Source: Rhodobacteraceae bacterium S2214
GTDB lineage: Bacteria; Pseudomonadota; Alphaproteobacteria; Rhodobacterales; Rhodobacteraceae
Length of the DNA stretch: 64,000 nt
Assembly (NCBI GenBank): GCA_025141675.1
Contig: CP081161.1
Span: forward strand, 2,144,001-2,208,000
Direction of reading: 5' to 3'
Shown: one piece after another, positions 1 to 10,266 of the stretch
How positions within the stretch are numbered: the stretch's first letter is position 1
How the letters are laid out: every line of letters begins with the position of its first letter
Notes under the pieces: generated by a model
Databases searched by the model: none
Told to the model about the DNA's origin: nothing
What the model saw: the letters and a program-made list of their open reading frames with translations, nothing else
Program-made: the position numbers and the translations under genes

Positions 1-367
1 TTGGTCCGATCTTTGTGATGTCAAAAAGCCGGAACAAAACAAAAGCCGCGATCCAACCGGGCCAAAGGTCCAATATCGCGACGCCATTGTTTGCGGCGCC
101 AAAAAGAACAGGCAGAAGTGCGATCCATTGGCCGCAAACTTCATCAATGACGATCTCGGATGGGTCGTGGTTTGCCTTGCCACGTGTTTCTTCAATCGTC
201 GCCCAAAGCCCCAAGCCGTAGGATGCAAAAACACCAATGACGACCAACCAAGGCCCGCCAAGCGCATAAAGAACCATCGCGGCGGGCAGGGCGGCGAATG
301 ATCCCCAAGTGCCGGGCGCAGGCCGTAGGTGCCCGATGTAAAAGAACGTCGCGATCAGATTTGTCAT
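1..367 (-). CDS. pgpA: Phosphatidylglycerophosphatase A, partial (3' end outside window)
   Basis: Removes the phosphate of phosphatidylglycerophosphate to give phosphatidylglycerol in the inner membrane. The first 122 codons are visible and run off the left edge. The frame starts [20 protein letters not shown] and contains a [19 protein letters not shown] stretch, the acidic DE motif typical of the PgpA family, followed by hydrophobic membrane segments. The ATG (365-367) overlaps the ispDF stop codon as ATGA, so the two genes are translationally coupled on the minus strand. The family call rests on the conserved motif and on the ispDF-pgpA order common in Rhodobacterales. Confidence 0.88.
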   Translation of the reverse strand, partial: MTNLIATFFYIGHLRPAPGTWGSFAALPAAMVLYALGGPWLVVIGVFASYGLGLWATIEETRGKANHDPSEIVIDEVCGQWIALLPVLFGAANNGVAILDLWPGWIAAFVLFRLFDITKIGP

Positions 368-1494
368 TGTTTGATTAACACGGCTGTTGCCAAGCTCGCG
401 ATCCCTTCTGAACGTCCGGTGAAGCCAAGCCGTTCGGATGTTGTGGCTTTGACGCTGATCCTTGATGGATCAAGCCCCATGATTTCCGCCATTTTGTCTT
501 TCATTACAGATTGGTGCGGGCCGATCTTGGGGTATTCGCACACCAAGGTGCAGTCGATATTGGAAATCTCAAACCCTTGCGATCGCGCAAGGGTTACGGC
601 GTGCTCTAGGAAAATTCGGCTGTCCGCCCCCTTCCATTGCGGGTCGCTCGGCGGAAAGTGCTGACCGATATCGCCTTGCCCCAACGCGCCATAGATTGCG
701 TCGGTCACGGCATGCATGCCAACATCGGCGTCAGAATGCCCTTGCAGGCTGCGCGTATGCGGAACTTTCACCCCGCAAAGCCACACATGATCCCCGTCAC
801 CAAAGCGGTGCACATCGTATCCGTTGCCAAGCCTGACGTCCATCTGGGTCCCCAATATACGGGCGGCGCGGGCGTGATCGTCCGGGCCGGTGATTTTCAT
901 GTTATCCTCATCGCCGTTCACGATGGCAACGTCCAGCCCTGCAAGGCGCGCGATTGTCACGTCGTCCGTTGCTTCGGGGTGGGCGGCGTAGGCGTCCAAA
1001 AGCGCATCAAGATGAAACCCTTGCGGGGTCTGCGCACGATACAGATCATCGCGAGGTACGGTCCCGTCAACTTTACCGCCATCACCACGCCAAAGCGTAT
1101 CCGTAACGGCAAGGGCGGGCGCGGCCGCGGGATGCGTTTTTAGCGCTGAAAGCACATCATCAATCACACCGTGACGAATATGTGGGCGGGCGGCATCGTG
1201 GATCAACACAGTCTTTGTTCCGTCGGGCGCCGCATCCAGACCATTCTGCACGGATGCACTTCGTGTGACGCCGCCGTGCACCACGATAAGTCCTTCAAAG
1301 TCATTCCAGTGATCACTTGTCGCGTCATCAGGGTGCACAACTAGCACGACGTGGGCGATATCAGGGTGATCCGCAAAGGTCGTGATCGCATGATCTGCCA
1401 CGCTGCGGTCGCCAAGTCTTTGCCATTGCTTGGGAATATCGCCCCCCGCACGTGTGCCGCGGCCGGCCGCTACAAGTATGGCAGTGGTGGTCAT
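364..1494 (-). CDS. ispDF: Bifunctional IspD/IspF enzyme of the MEP isoprenoid pathway
   Basis: A 376-residue fusion. The N-terminal half is 2-C-methyl-D-erythritol 4-phosphate cytidylyltransferase (IspD): the nucleotide-binding start [14 protein letters not shown] and the HDAARP motif are visible. The C-terminal half, from about residue 218 ([20 protein letters not shown]), is the metal-dependent 2-C-methyl-D-erythritol 2,4-cyclodiphosphate synthase (IspF), with [15 protein letters not shown] and the terminal [15 protein letters not shown] block. The start at 1494 has AGGAG about six bases upstream; an in-frame extension of 13 codons is open but lacks a ribosome-binding site. IspDF fusions are usual in alphaproteobacteria. 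Divergent from dusB. Confidence 0.95.
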   Translation of the reverse strand: MTTTAILVAAGRGTRAGGDIPKQWQRLGDRSVADHAITTFADHPDIAHVVLVVHPDDATSDHWNDFEGLIVVHGGVTRSASVQNGLDAAPDGTKTVLIHDAARPHIRHGVIDDVLSALKTHPAAAPALAVTDTLWRGDGGKVDGTVPRDDLYRAQTPQGFHLDALLDAYAAHPEATDDVTIARLAGLDVAIVNGDEDNMKITGPDDHARAARILGTQMDVRLGNGYDVHRFGDGDHVWLCGVKVPHTRSLQGHSDADVGMHAVTDAIYGALGQGDIGQHFPPSDPQWKGADSRIFLEHAVTLARSQGFEISNIDCTLVCEYPKIGPHQSVMKDKMAEIMGLDPSRISVKATTSERLGFTGRSEGIASLATAVLIKQ

Positions 1495-1684
1495 GTCGTC
1501 TCCTTTTTGCAAATCAAGGTGTACGACTTGCACGTCGAAGGCGCAATTCCAACAATTGGGCCTTACTTGCGATTAAAATTTGTGCAACTTGTGTATGGCG
1601 CACTATTTTTGGGCGCATCGCATTGTCGCCCCCGAACCGCGCGGCTAATTTTTGATCACGACTAAAACGAAGGCCACCCACACT

Positions 1685-2680
1685 GTGAGTAACGATTTCC
1701 TTAATATCCTGAACGGTCAGGCCGCATCAACGCCTGTCGTTCTTGCGCCGCTTGCCGGAATCACGGACCTGCCATTTCGGCAGTTGGTCGCGTCCTTTGG
1801 TGTGTCGTGGGTCGTAAGTGAAATGGTCGCGTCGCAAGAAATGGTGCAAGCCAAGCCCGGCGTGCGCGAACGGGCCGAATTGGGTTTCGATCAAGATGGC
1901 ACTGCCGTTCAGCTTGCCGGACGCGATGCACAATGGATGGCTGAGGCCGCGAAGATGGTCGCGGACAACGGTGCCGCAATCATCGATATCAACATGGGGT
2001 GCCCCGCGAAGAAAGTCACGACAGGCTATTCCGGCTCAGCCTTGCTGAAAGACCCAGATCACGCGCTAACGCTGATCGAGGCCGTCGTGAACGCAGTAGA
2101 CGTGCCGGTCACGTTGAAAACGCGACTGGGATGGGATCACGACTGTCTGAACGCGGCATCTGTGGCAAAACGTGCGGAAGACGCAGGCATAAAGCTGGTG
2201 ACGATCCACGGTCGGACCCGCTGCCAATTCTACAAAGGATCAGCGGATTGGGCTGCGATTAAAGACATCAAAGACGCTGTTTCGATCCCAGTTATCGCGA
2301 ACGGCGACATTGTTGATGCGGAAACTGGCGCGCAGGCGATGACGCTATCGACCGCCGACGGCATTATGATCGGACGCGGCGCGCAGGGGCGTCCGTGGAA
2401 GCTGGCGCAGGTTTCGGCAGAACTTGCAGGTGGATGCGGCCCGGTCGCACCGACTGGAGCCGATTTAATTGACCTTGTTTCGAAGCATTACGAGGCGATG
2501 CTGACGTTCTACGGGGCAGAGCTGGGGCGCAAAGTGTCCCGCAAGCATTTGGGTTGGTACATGGATGATGCTGCGACCCCGACGGGATTGCGCAAGGCGG
2601 TGCTGACCGAAAAAGATCCAACTGCGGTACTGCGGCTTTTGCCCGACGCGTTGGATAGAGCAGGACAGGAAGCGGCATGA
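1685..2680 (+). CDS. dusB: tRNA-dihydrouridine synthase DusB (NifR3)
   Basis: FMN-dependent reduction of uridine to dihydrouridine in the tRNA D-loop. The TIM-barrel motifs are clear: VVLAPLAGITDLPFR, the INMGCPAKKVT block with the catalytic Cys, VTLKTRLGWD, TIHGRTRCQFY and IMIGRGAQGRPW. From the GTG at 1685 the protein is 331 residues, normal for the family. A TTG at 1652 would add 11 residues but has no visible ribosome-binding site. The last codons overlap ntrB by four bases (ATGA), so dusB leads the ntr operon as nifR3 does in Rhodobacter. The exact start is uncertain; the function is not. Confidence 0.93.
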   Translation: MSNDFLNILNGQAASTPVVLAPLAGITDLPFRQLVASFGVSWVVSEMVASQEMVQAKPGVRERAELGFDQDGTAVQLAGRDAQWMAEAAKMVADNGAAIIDINMGCPAKKVTTGYSGSALLKDPDHALTLIEAVVNAVDVPVTLKTRLGWDHDCLNAASVAKRAEDAGIKLVTIHGRTRCQFYKGSADWAAIKDIKDAVSIPVIANGDIVDAETGAQAMTLSTADGIMIGRGAQGRPWKLAQVSAELAGGCGPVAPTGADLIDLVSKHYEAMLTFYGAELGRKVSRKHLGWYMDDAATPTGLRKAVLTEKDPTAVLRLLPDALDRAGQEAA

Positions 2681-3759
2681 TTACCGACACTTCGCTTTGG
2701 GCTTCCTTGCCCGTACCGGCAATCCTTTTGGACGGTGATGACGTCATCACTGCCAGCAATGGCGCTGCTGAGACGTTTCTAAACCTATCCGCAAAAGCGC
2801 TGAATGGCGCAAACCTGTGGGACAAGGTTATGATCAACGCGCCGCTAGAGCAGGCATTTGCCCGCGCGCGCCGCAACCGCACATCGCTATTTGTGAATGA
2901 CGTGGATGTGGGGTCCGGAATGCGAGCACCGATGCATTGCAACGTGCAGATCGCACCACTGCAAGGCACTGAAGACGCTATGATCATGATGATCAGTCCA
3001 CGCGAAATCGCCAGCCGCCTCGTCCAGAACGAAAACTCATCTAAGGCCGCAAAGTCAGCGATCGGCATGGCCGAAATGTTGGCCCATGAAATCAAAAACC
3101 CGCTCGCGGGGATCACGGGAGCTGCCCAGCTTTTGTCGATGGGGTTATCGTCCGAAGATCAGGAAATGACTGATTTGATCGTCGAAGAAAGCCGTCGGAT
3201 CGTGAAACTGCTGGAACAAGTCGAACAGTTCGGCAACCTCCAACCGCCGAAATTTGCGTCGGTGAATATCCACGATGTGTTAGATCGGGCGCGGCAATCC
3301 GCGTCAGTTGGCGTCGCCGCACACATGATGTTTGTCGAGGACTACGATCCGTCTTTGCCTTCGACCTATGCGGACGGTGATCAGCTGCTCCAAGTTCTGT
3401 TGAACCTGATTAAGAATGCCGCACAAGCCGGTGGTCCGGGTGGCAAGATCACATTGCACACTTTCTATGATCCATCGCTGCGCGTGTCGCGACTGGATGG
3501 AACATCTGCGCGGCTGCCATTGCAGATTGAAATTATCGACGACGGACCCGGCCTACCTGCCGACATCGCGAACGACATCTTCGAACCCTTCGTCTCTGGC
3601 CGCGAAAACGGCACCGGACTGGGTCTGGCGTTGGTTTCGAAACTCGTCGGCGAGCAGGGCGGTTGGATATCAGTGGACAGCGTACCCGGACGAACCGTGT
3701 TCCGCGTGTCGTTGCCAGTATCAAAACATAACATAAACGAGAACGAGGGAGACAGCTGA
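2677..3759 (+). CDS. ntrB: Nitrogen sensor histidine kinase NtrB
   Basis: Cytosolic PAS histidine kinase of the nitrogen response, controlled in the family by PII and phosphorylating NtrC. The 360 residues show no membrane segment. A PAS domain covers about residues 8-115, the H-box reads [12 protein letters not shown] with phospho-acceptor His137, and the ATPase domain has the N-box ([10 protein letters not shown]), a G1 box ([10 protein letters not shown]) and a G2 box ([13 protein letters not shown]). It overlaps dusB by four bases and ntrC by one (TGATG), consistent with tight co-expression. Confidence 0.95.
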   Translation: MITDTSLWASLPVPAILLDGDDVITASNGAAETFLNLSAKALNGANLWDKVMINAPLEQAFARARRNRTSLFVNDVDVGSGMRAPMHCNVQIAPLQGTEDAMIMMISPREIASRLVQNENSSKAAKSAIGMAEMLAHEIKNPLAGITGAAQLLSMGLSSEDQEMTDLIVEESRRIVKLLEQVEQFGNLQPPKFASVNIHDVLDRARQSASVGVAAHMMFVEDYDPSLPSTYADGDQLLQVLLNLIKNAAQAGGPGGKITLHTFYDPSLRVSRLDGTSARLPLQIEIIDDGPGLPADIANDIFEPFVSGRENGTGLGLALVSKLVGEQGGWISVDSVPGRTVFRVSLPVSKHNINENEGDS

Positions 3760-5126
3760 TGGACGGAACCGTACTTGTCGCTGATGATGACCGGACCATC
3801 CGGACAGTCCTGACCCAGGCTTTGACCCGCGCGGGCTGCAAAGTGCACGCGACTTCGTCACTTGTGACGTTGATGCGCTGGGTTGAAGAGGGCAAAGGCG
3901 ATCTGGTGATTTCAGATGTTGTCATGCCAGACGGAAATGGTCTGGAACAACTTCCATTGATTGCCGCCGCGCGTCCCGGATTGCCAGTCATCGTGATTTC
4001 GGCCCAGAACACGATCATGACGGCGATCCAGGCCGCCGAAGCCGAAGCCTACGATTACCTGCCCAAGCCATTCGATCTACCGGACCTGATGAAACGGGCC
4101 GCGCGTGCGCTCGAAATCAAACGGCGTGTCCCACAACAACGCGTTGAAGCGCCCGCAGATGAAGCGTCTGATCTACCGTTGGTCGGACGGACACCCGCGA
4201 TGCAGGGGCTTTACCGCCTTGTTGCTCGCGTGATGAACACGGCGATGCCCGTCTTGATCACAGGCGAAAGTGGGACTGGAAAATCACTGATCGCGAAAGC
4301 CATCCATGATTTTTCGGATCGTCGCAATCTGCCTTTTGTCACGGTTTCAGCCGAAGACCTCGAAGGCATGGATGGACCAAGTGCCGTGCTTGCACGCGCA
4401 CGAGCAGGGTCTATCCTTTTCGATGAGGTCAGTGATCTGGACAATGTCGCACAGGCCAAGATCGTCAGAATGCTCGACAGCCTCGGCGATACCGCGCCGC
4501 GGATCATGGCAACGTCGCGGTCCGACCTGTCCGGCTTGATGGAAAGCGGTTCGTTCCGCGAAGATCTGTTTTACCGGTTAGGCGGTGTGACTATCGCTGT
4601 GCCGCCAATGCGTGAACGTGTGGACGATATCCCGTTGCTGGCCGAACATTTCTTGAACCGCGCGGAACGCGAAGGGGCACCTTTGCGCCGCCTGAGCGAC
4701 GGGGCGTCGACATTGATCCGTGCCTACAGTTGGCCGGGCAACGTCCGTCAGCTTGAGAATGCAGTCAAGCGTCTGGTCTTCACGGCGAGCGAAGAAGAAA
4801 TTTCACGGACCGAAGTCGAAATGGTGCTCGGGAATCAGCCGGCCATGGAGCCGCACATTTCCGCAAACAACACGGACAAACTGTCCGGATCGGTAGCCAA
4901 GCATCTCCGCCGCTACTTCGATTTGCACGGTGGAGAGTTGCCGGCACCCGGCCTGTACAACCGAATCTTACGCGAAGTCGAAGGTCCATTAATTGAGATC
5001 GCGCTTGACGCCACGGCAGGAAACCAAGCGAAATGCGCAGATTTATTGGGAATTAACCGAAATACCCTGCGCAAGAAGATCACAGACCTCGATATTCGCG
5101 TGACACGCCGCCGCAAGTTGATGTAA
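3759..5126 (+). CDS. ntrC: Nitrogen response regulator NtrC, lacking the GAFTGA loop
   Basis: Receiver-AAA+-Fis HTH regulator of 455 residues. Phospho-acceptor Asp53 lies in [12 protein letters not shown], Walker A is GESGTGKS (about 169-176), Walker B is ILFDEV (about 219-224), and the C-terminus carries a Fis-type helix-turn-helix ([18 protein letters not shown]). Between [12 protein letters not shown] and SILFDEV the usual ELFGHEKGAFTGA segment is absent and the region is shorter than normal. That loop contacts sigma-54; Rhodobacter capsulatus NtrC also lacks it and is known to activate sigma-70 promoters. A sigma-70 mode is therefore inferred here. It overlaps ntrB by one base. Confidence 0.94.
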   Translation: MDGTVLVADDDRTIRTVLTQALTRAGCKVHATSSLVTLMRWVEEGKGDLVISDVVMPDGNGLEQLPLIAAARPGLPVIVISAQNTIMTAIQAAEAEAYDYLPKPFDLPDLMKRAARALEIKRRVPQQRVEAPADEASDLPLVGRTPAMQGLYRLVARVMNTAMPVLITGESGTGKSLIAKAIHDFSDRRNLPFVTVSAEDLEGMDGPSAVLARARAGSILFDEVSDLDNVAQAKIVRMLDSLGDTAPRIMATSRSDLSGLMESGSFREDLFYRLGGVTIAVPPMRERVDDIPLLAEHFLNRAEREGAPLRRLSDGASTLIRAYSWPGNVRQLENAVKRLVFTASEEEISRTEVEMVLGNQPAMEPHISANNTDKLSGSVAKHLRRYFDLHGGELPAPGLYNRILREVEGPLIEIALDATAGNQAKCADLLGINRNTLRKKITDLDIRVTRRRKLM

Positions 5127-5147
5127 AACCGCAACATAACCGTGGCC

Positions 5148-5210
5148 CCAAAAGCGCAGTGCTTTTGGAAAGGACCACATAAAAACGGCGGTAATGCGGG
5201 GGAAACCCCG
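5148..5210 (+). other. Two hairpins in the ntrC-ntrY spacer
   Basis: The 99-base gap between ntrC and ntrY holds a perfect 8-bp stem, CCAAAAGC/GCTTTTGG (5148-5155 and 5161-5168). A 5-bp CGGGG-GAAA-CCCCG tetraloop hairpin follows (5197-5210), directly before the AGGAAG ribosome-binding site of ntrY. Neither has a T tract, so a simple terminator is unlikely. They may set mRNA processing or translation of ntrY; that role is inferred. Confidence 0.5.
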
Positions 5211-5225
5211 TAGGAAGACAGGGCA

Positions 5226-7481
5226 ATGCGCGTCCAGCGTACCCTTTTGGGCATTGATTTCTCGCGACTCAGTCGCTGGTCTCGTCGACGGCGGGTCCAA
5301 AACGCATTCACGCTTGGGCTGGTTTTACTTGGCCCGATTTTGGCTGCGTTGACGTTTTATGTATTGGGGCCGCTAGAACAGGGCGGATCGTCGCCGACAT
5401 TGCGCTTGGTGCTGCTGGCTGACCTTGTCTACATCCTTGTCGTCGCGGTTCTAGTACTGCGACGCGTCGCACAAATGATTGCGGCACGACGGGCAAAATC
5501 AGCCGGTTCGCGACTGCATTTGCGTCTGACGGGTGTGTTTGGTCTGCTTGCGCTGATCCCGACGGTTCTGGTCGCGATTTTTGCGATGCTTTCGATTAAC
5601 CTTGGCCTTGAAAGCTGGTTTTCGGACCGCGTGCGAAACGTTGTCAGCACGTCGCTTTCGACTGCGCAGGCTTACGAGAATGAACACCGCAGTGAATTAA
5701 CGCGTGATGGGATCGGGCTTGCGCGATATCTCAATGCGGAACGGGCGGCGACGTTTTTTATGAGCAAAGCCGAGACGATCCAAGCCTTGCGGGCCGTCCA
5801 ATCGCAAATTGACCGCAGTCTGACCGAGGCGTTTGTTATCGACAGCGGGGGCGAAATTGTTGCCCGCGACGAAAATTCTTACGCTTTCGATTTTGAAGCC
5901 CCGGAAGCGGGGCAATACCAAGAAGCCTTAGACACAGGCATTGTGATCATCGAAGACGCGGCAAACAACGAATTCCGTGCGCTGATCCCGTTGGCGGCCT
6001 TCGTTGATCGGTTCCTTTATATTACCCGAGAAGTCGACGGATCGGTTCTGTCCTTGCTGGACGAAACCAAAGAAACCTATGCGCTTTACGATCAGCTAGA
6101 AAACGAACGTGGTCGATGGCTATTTCAATTTGGCCTCTTGTATCTTGGCTTTGCCGTCATTCTGATCCTTGCGGCGATCTGGTTGGGTCTTTGGTTTGCC
6201 GAACGTTTGTCACGTCCTGTAGGACGGCTTGTTACGGCGTCACAGCGCGTCGGTGCCGGTGATCTCGATGTGCGTGTGATCGAAGACGATGGTGATGACG
6301 AAATTGCCCAACTGGGACATTACTTTAACCAGATGACCACGCAGCTGAAGGGCCAGCGTGACGAGCTGCTGGAAACCAATGACGCGACTGAACGACGCCG
6401 GCGTTTGTTCGATTCCGTGCTCAGTTCTGTCACATCAGGCGTTGTAGGCCTTGGTCCCAATGGCGACGTCACATTCGTGAACAAATCAGCCGAGCGTCTG
6501 TTGGATGTTGGCCCCGACCAAAGACACGGCGCGCTCGCCGTCACTGTTCCGGAATTCGATCCGCTGTTCAGTCAATTGGTGTCTGGCGAACGCGCGGCGG
6601 TGCAGGAACAAGTCAATTTGATCCGCGACGGCAAGCAAGAAAGTCTGCTGGTCCGCATGGCGCCGCGTCGGAATGAAGAGGGGGATCTGGAAGGTTACGT
6701 GGTCGCCTTTGATGATGTGACGGACCTCGTCAGCGCACAACGTTTGGCAGCATGGGGTGATGTGGCACGTCGCATCGCGCATGAAATCAAGAACCCACTG
6801 ACCCCAATCCAACTGTCTGCCGAACGGATCAAACGGAAATTCCGCAATCAGGTCGGTGAAGATCAAGACAAGCTGGACCAAATGACCGACGTGATTGTGC
6901 GGCAAACCAATGACTTACGACGCATCGTTGATGAGTTTTCCAAATTCGCGCGGATGCCAGAACCTGAACTGCGCGAGAACGATCTAGTGTCGTTGGTCCG
7001 AGATGCCGTGACCTTGCAGGAAGCAGGACAGCCTGACGTTAAGATTATCTCTGATTTGCCGGACGAGATTGTAAAGGCAGACATCGATAGTACGATGATC
7101 AGCCAAGCGCTGACCAACTTAATCAAGAACGCGGGTGAAGCGATTGAAAGCGCTCAGGAAAAAGGCAACGTCACGATCCTGCATCCTGAAATCCGCGTGA
7201 TGATGATGGTGGCCGAAGACATGTGCCAGATCACCATCCAAGATAACGGCATCGGGCTGCCCGAAGATCGGGCGCGGCTGTTCGAGCCATACGTGACGAC
7301 ACGCGACAAAGGTACGGGTCTTGGCCTGCCAATCGTGAAGAAAATTATCGAAGAACATGGCGGTACGCTCACGTTGACGGACGCCACAATATTTGACGGC
7401 CACACCCACGCGGGTGCCTGCGCCATCATCACACTGCCGGTGACACCAATTGGTGTGCGGGCCAATAAAATGACAGCATGA
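5226..7481 (+). CDS. ntrY: Membrane sensor histidine kinase NtrY
   Basis: 751-residue membrane kinase, partner of NtrX, linked in related bacteria to nitrogen, redox and envelope control. Three hydrophobic segments lie near the N-terminus (about residues 30-50, 60-78, 100-122). A periplasmic stretch follows, then a fourth segment (about 296-322), a HAMP domain (LSRPVGRLVTASQRVGAGDL), a PAS domain (about 390-500), an H-box ([15 protein letters not shown]) and an ATPase domain (NLIKNAGEAIE, IQDNGIGLPE, GTGLGLPIVKKI). The AGGAAG at 5213-5218 supports the ATG. It is separated from ntrC by 99 bases but abuts ntrX. Confidence 0.94.
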   Translation: MRVQRTLLGIDFSRLSRWSRRRRVQNAFTLGLVLLGPILAALTFYVLGPLEQGGSSPTLRLVLLADLVYILVVAVLVLRRVAQMIAARRAKSAGSRLHLRLTGVFGLLALIPTVLVAIFAMLSINLGLESWFSDRVRNVVSTSLSTAQAYENEHRSELTRDGIGLARYLNAERAATFFMSKAETIQALRAVQSQIDRSLTEAFVIDSGGEIVARDENSYAFDFEAPEAGQYQEALDTGIVIIEDAANNEFRALIPLAAFVDRFLYITREVDGSVLSLLDETKETYALYDQLENERGRWLFQFGLLYLGFAVILILAAIWLGLWFAERLSRPVGRLVTASQRVGAGDLDVRVIEDDGDDEIAQLGHYFNQMTTQLKGQRDELLETNDATERRRRLFDSVLSSVTSGVVGLGPNGDVTFVNKSAERLLDVGPDQRHGALAVTVPEFDPLFSQLVSGERAAVQEQVNLIRDGKQESLLVRMAPRRNEEGDLEGYVVAFDDVTDLVSAQRLAAWGDVARRIAHEIKNPLTPIQLSAERIKRKFRNQVGEDQDKLDQMTDVIVRQTNDLRRIVDEFSKFARMPEPELRENDLVSLVRDAVTLQEAGQPDVKIISDLPDEIVKADIDSTMISQALTNLIKNAGEAIESAQEKGNVTILHPEIRVMMMVAEDMCQITIQDNGIGLPEDRARLFEPYVTTRDKGTGLGLPIVKKIIEEHGGTLTLTDATIFDGHTHAGACAIITLPVTPIGVRANKMTA

Positions 7482-7489
7482 GGGACAAA

Positions 7490-8893
7490 ATGGGCGATAT
7501 TCTGATCACTGATGATGAACGCGATATTCGGGAACTGATCTCGGAAATCCTGATCGACGAAGGCTTTACGACGCGACTTGCTGGTACGTCAGACGAATGC
7601 ATGGCGCAGATCGAGGCCGAGACACCGGCGCTGATGATCCTCGATATCTGGCTCAAAGACAGCAACATGGACGGGATCGATATCCTCAAGACCGTCAAGC
7701 GCGATCATCCGGGCGTGCCTGTTGTGATCATCTCTGGTCACGGGAATATCGAAATTGCGGTCGCTGCGATCAAACAGGGCGCATACGATTTCATCGAGAA
7801 ACCTTTCAACATCGACCAGCTGTTGGTTGTCATCCGCCGTGCAATGGAAACATCGCGTCTGCGCCGTGAAAACGTAGCACTCAAGCGCGGCGATTCCGGT
7901 GCGACCGATATGTTGGGCGACAGTGCGGCGTTCCGGACGTTGAAGGCCAACCTTGATAAAGTCACTAAATCCAATGGCCGCGTTATGCTGACCGGTCCGG
8001 CCGGTGCAGGCAAGGAAATCGCGGCGCGGTATATCCATACAAATTCAAACCGTGCGGATGCACCGTTTGTAACGGTCAGTTCGGCCTCTGTTGAACCAGA
8101 GCGTATGGAAGAAGTGTTGTTTGGGCGTGAGACGCCAACAAACGGTGTCGAAAAAGGCCTGCTAGAACAAGCAAACGGCGGTGTGATCTACTTCGACGAA
8201 ATCGCGGATATGCCACTTGGAACCCAATCCAAAATCCTGCGGGTCTTGGTTGATCAAACCTTCCAGCGTGTTGGTGGGACTGAAAAAATCCAAGTCGATC
8301 TGCGGGTTATTTCCAGCACGAACAAAGACCTACCAACCGAAATTGATGCGGGTGTCTTCCGTGAAGAGCTATACCACCGTCTCAACGTCGTGCCGATTGC
8401 AGTGCCGAGCCTTGAAGAACGCCGTGAAGATATTCCGTTGCTGGCCGAATACTTCATCGACATGCTGAACAAGGCGCAGGGCCTGCCATTACGTGCGCTG
8501 GCCGATGACGCCCGTGCTTTGCTGCAAACGATGCAATGGCCGGGCAATGTGCGTCAGTTGAAAAACGTTGTCGAACGCGTGTTGATCCTTGGCGAAGGCA
8601 GCAGCGACATCAGCGCGAAAGAACTGCCATCCGCAGAAGAAGGCCCCGTTGACGAAGGTCGGATCGTGTTGTCAGGTGGTTTGGCGACATTGCCACTGCG
8701 CGAGGCCCGCGAATTGTTTGAACGTGAATATCTGTTGACCCAGATCAACCGTTTTGGTGGCAACATCAGCCGCACGGCGTCGTTTGTTGGCATGGAACGC
8801 TCTGCGTTGCACCGCAAGCTGAAGTCGCTCGGTGTGGCAACAACATCCAAAGCAGGCGCACGCGTCGCTTACGTGGAAGGTGAAGAAGCGTGA
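7490..8893 (+). CDS. ntrX: Response regulator NtrX (no GAFTGA motif)
   Basis: Receiver-AAA+-HTH regulator, 467 residues from the ATG at 7490, whose MGDILITDDERDIREL start matches the family; a second ATG at 7478 overlaps the ntrY stop and would add four residues. The phospho-acceptor is about Asp52 (LMILDIWLKDSNMDG). The AAA+ nucleotide motif is altered (LTGPAGAGKE). As in NtrC, the loop region (VLFGRETPTNGVEKGLL) has no GAFTGA, so canonical sigma-54 activation is not expected. The C-terminus carries a Fis-type HTH (NISRTASFVGMERSALHRK). The gene ends inside the trkA start codon region with a four-base overlap. Confidence 0.93.
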   Translation: MGDILITDDERDIRELISEILIDEGFTTRLAGTSDECMAQIEAETPALMILDIWLKDSNMDGIDILKTVKRDHPGVPVVIISGHGNIEIAVAAIKQGAYDFIEKPFNIDQLLVVIRRAMETSRLRRENVALKRGDSGATDMLGDSAAFRTLKANLDKVTKSNGRVMLTGPAGAGKEIAARYIHTNSNRADAPFVTVSSASVEPERMEEVLFGRETPTNGVEKGLLEQANGGVIYFDEIADMPLGTQSKILRVLVDQTFQRVGGTEKIQVDLRVISSTNKDLPTEIDAGVFREELYHRLNVVPIAVPSLEERREDIPLLAEYFIDMLNKAQGLPLRALADDARALLQTMQWPGNVRQLKNVVERVLILGEGSSDISAKELPSAEEGPVDEGRIVLSGGLATLPLREARELFEREYLLTQINRFGGNISRTASFVGMERSALHRKLKSLGVATTSKAGARVAYVEGEEA

Positions 8894-10266
8894 AGGTCAT
8901 TATCTGCGGTGCGGGACAGGTCGGTTGGCAGATCGCCCGCCATTTGTCTGGGGAAAACAACGATGTAACAGTCGTTGATAACAACCCCGAACTGGTGCGC
9001 CGCGCCACAGATACGCTTGATGTGCAAGGGGTGGCGGGCTTTGCCAGTTATCCCGACGTGCTTGACCGCGCAGGCGCGCGCGATGCGGATATGATCATCG
9101 CTGCGACCTATTCGGACGAAGTGAACATGGTCACATGTCAGGTCGCGCATTCGGTGTTCAAAGTGCAGCGTAAAATCGCGCGGCTACGGGCACAAAATTA
9201 CCTCGAATCCATCTATTCCGATCTCTATCGCCGCGATCATCTGCCCATCGACGTGGTCATTTCACCGGAAAAGGAAGTGGCAGAGGCCGCATTGCAGCGG
9301 CTCGCGTCTCCCGCAGCCTTCGACACAGAAAGCTTCCTTGAAGGCCGCGCTCAGTTGATCGGCATCACAATCGACGAAGACTGTCCGGTAATTAATACGC
9401 CTTTACGGCAACTTACGGACCTCTTTTCAACCTTGCGCGCCATTGTCGTTGGCATCAGACGTGATGGGGTTTTGTTCGTGCCAGCCCCCGGCGATCAAAT
9501 CTTTCCGGAAGATGATTGCTACATTTTCACAGATACCAAAGACCTGACACGGACGCTCGAAATCTTCGGGAAAACACATGCCAAGCAAGAACGCATTGTC
9601 GTCGTCGGCGGCGGCAACGTTGGGCTAGGTGTCGCCAAAGTTCTGGAAGAGCGGACCGAACGTGTTCGGGTCAAAGTGATCGAAAAGGATCGCAGGATTG
9701 CCGAAAACGCGGCCGATGCGCTGAATCGCACAATCGTGCTGCACGGCGACGGGCTTGATTCCAGCCTTCTGGAAGAGGCGAACATCACCAATGCTGACGC
9801 CATTCTAGCCGTGACGGATGATGATAAGACCAACCTTTTGACGTCCGTACGTGCCAAGGAAATGGGCTGCAAAATGGCGATTTGTCTGATCAACGATCCG
9901 ACGCTGATCCCATTGATGGGCCCGCTAGACGTCGATGCCTACATCAACCCGCGTGCAACGACCGTATCGTCTATCTTGCGCCATGTGCGTCATGGACGCG
10001 TGCGCGGCGTCTATTCGATTGGTGACGCCGAGGCCGAAGTCATCGAAGCGCAAGTGCTCAGCACATCGTCAATCGCCGGTAAAAAGATCAAAGACGTCGC
10101 ATTCCCGGAAGGTGTCTTGGTCGGCGCGGTGCTAAAAGGCGATAAGTTTGTGAAACCAACCGGTGAAACGCGGATTGAAGAAGCCGACGTGATTTCCATT
10201 TTCGCGATGTCAGCCGACGTTCCAGAGGTCGAACGCCTGCTGCAAGTGACGATTGACTTCTTCTAA
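8890..10266 (+). CDS. trkA: Trk system potassium uptake regulator TrkA
   Basis: 458-residue cytoplasmic NAD-binding subunit that gates the TrkH potassium channel. It has the usual duplicated RCK layout: a first Rossmann fold (VIICGAGQVGWQIARHLS) with its TrkA-C domain, then a second Rossmann fold (IVVVGGGNVGLGVAKVL, about residue 237) and second TrkA-C domain. The GTG start at 8890 overlaps the ntrX stop by four bases and the end overlaps trkH by one base. The coupling of ntrX with trkA matches other alphaproteobacteria. Confidence 0.95.
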   Translation: MKVIICGAGQVGWQIARHLSGENNDVTVVDNNPELVRRATDTLDVQGVAGFASYPDVLDRAGARDADMIIAATYSDEVNMVTCQVAHSVFKVQRKIARLRAQNYLESIYSDLYRRDHLPIDVVISPEKEVAEAALQRLASPAAFDTESFLEGRAQLIGITIDEDCPVINTPLRQLTDLFSTLRAIVVGIRRDGVLFVPAPGDQIFPEDDCYIFTDTKDLTRTLEIFGKTHAKQERIVVVGGGNVGLGVAKVLEERTERVRVKVIEKDRRIAENAADALNRTIVLHGDGLDSSLLEEANITNADAILAVTDDDKTNLLTSVRAKEMGCKMAICLINDPTLIPLMGPLDVDAYINPRATTVSSILRHVRHGRVRGVYSIGDAEAEVIEAQVLSTSSIAGKKIKDVAFPEGVLVGAVLKGDKFVKPTGETRIEEADVISIFAMSADVPEVERLLQVTIDFF

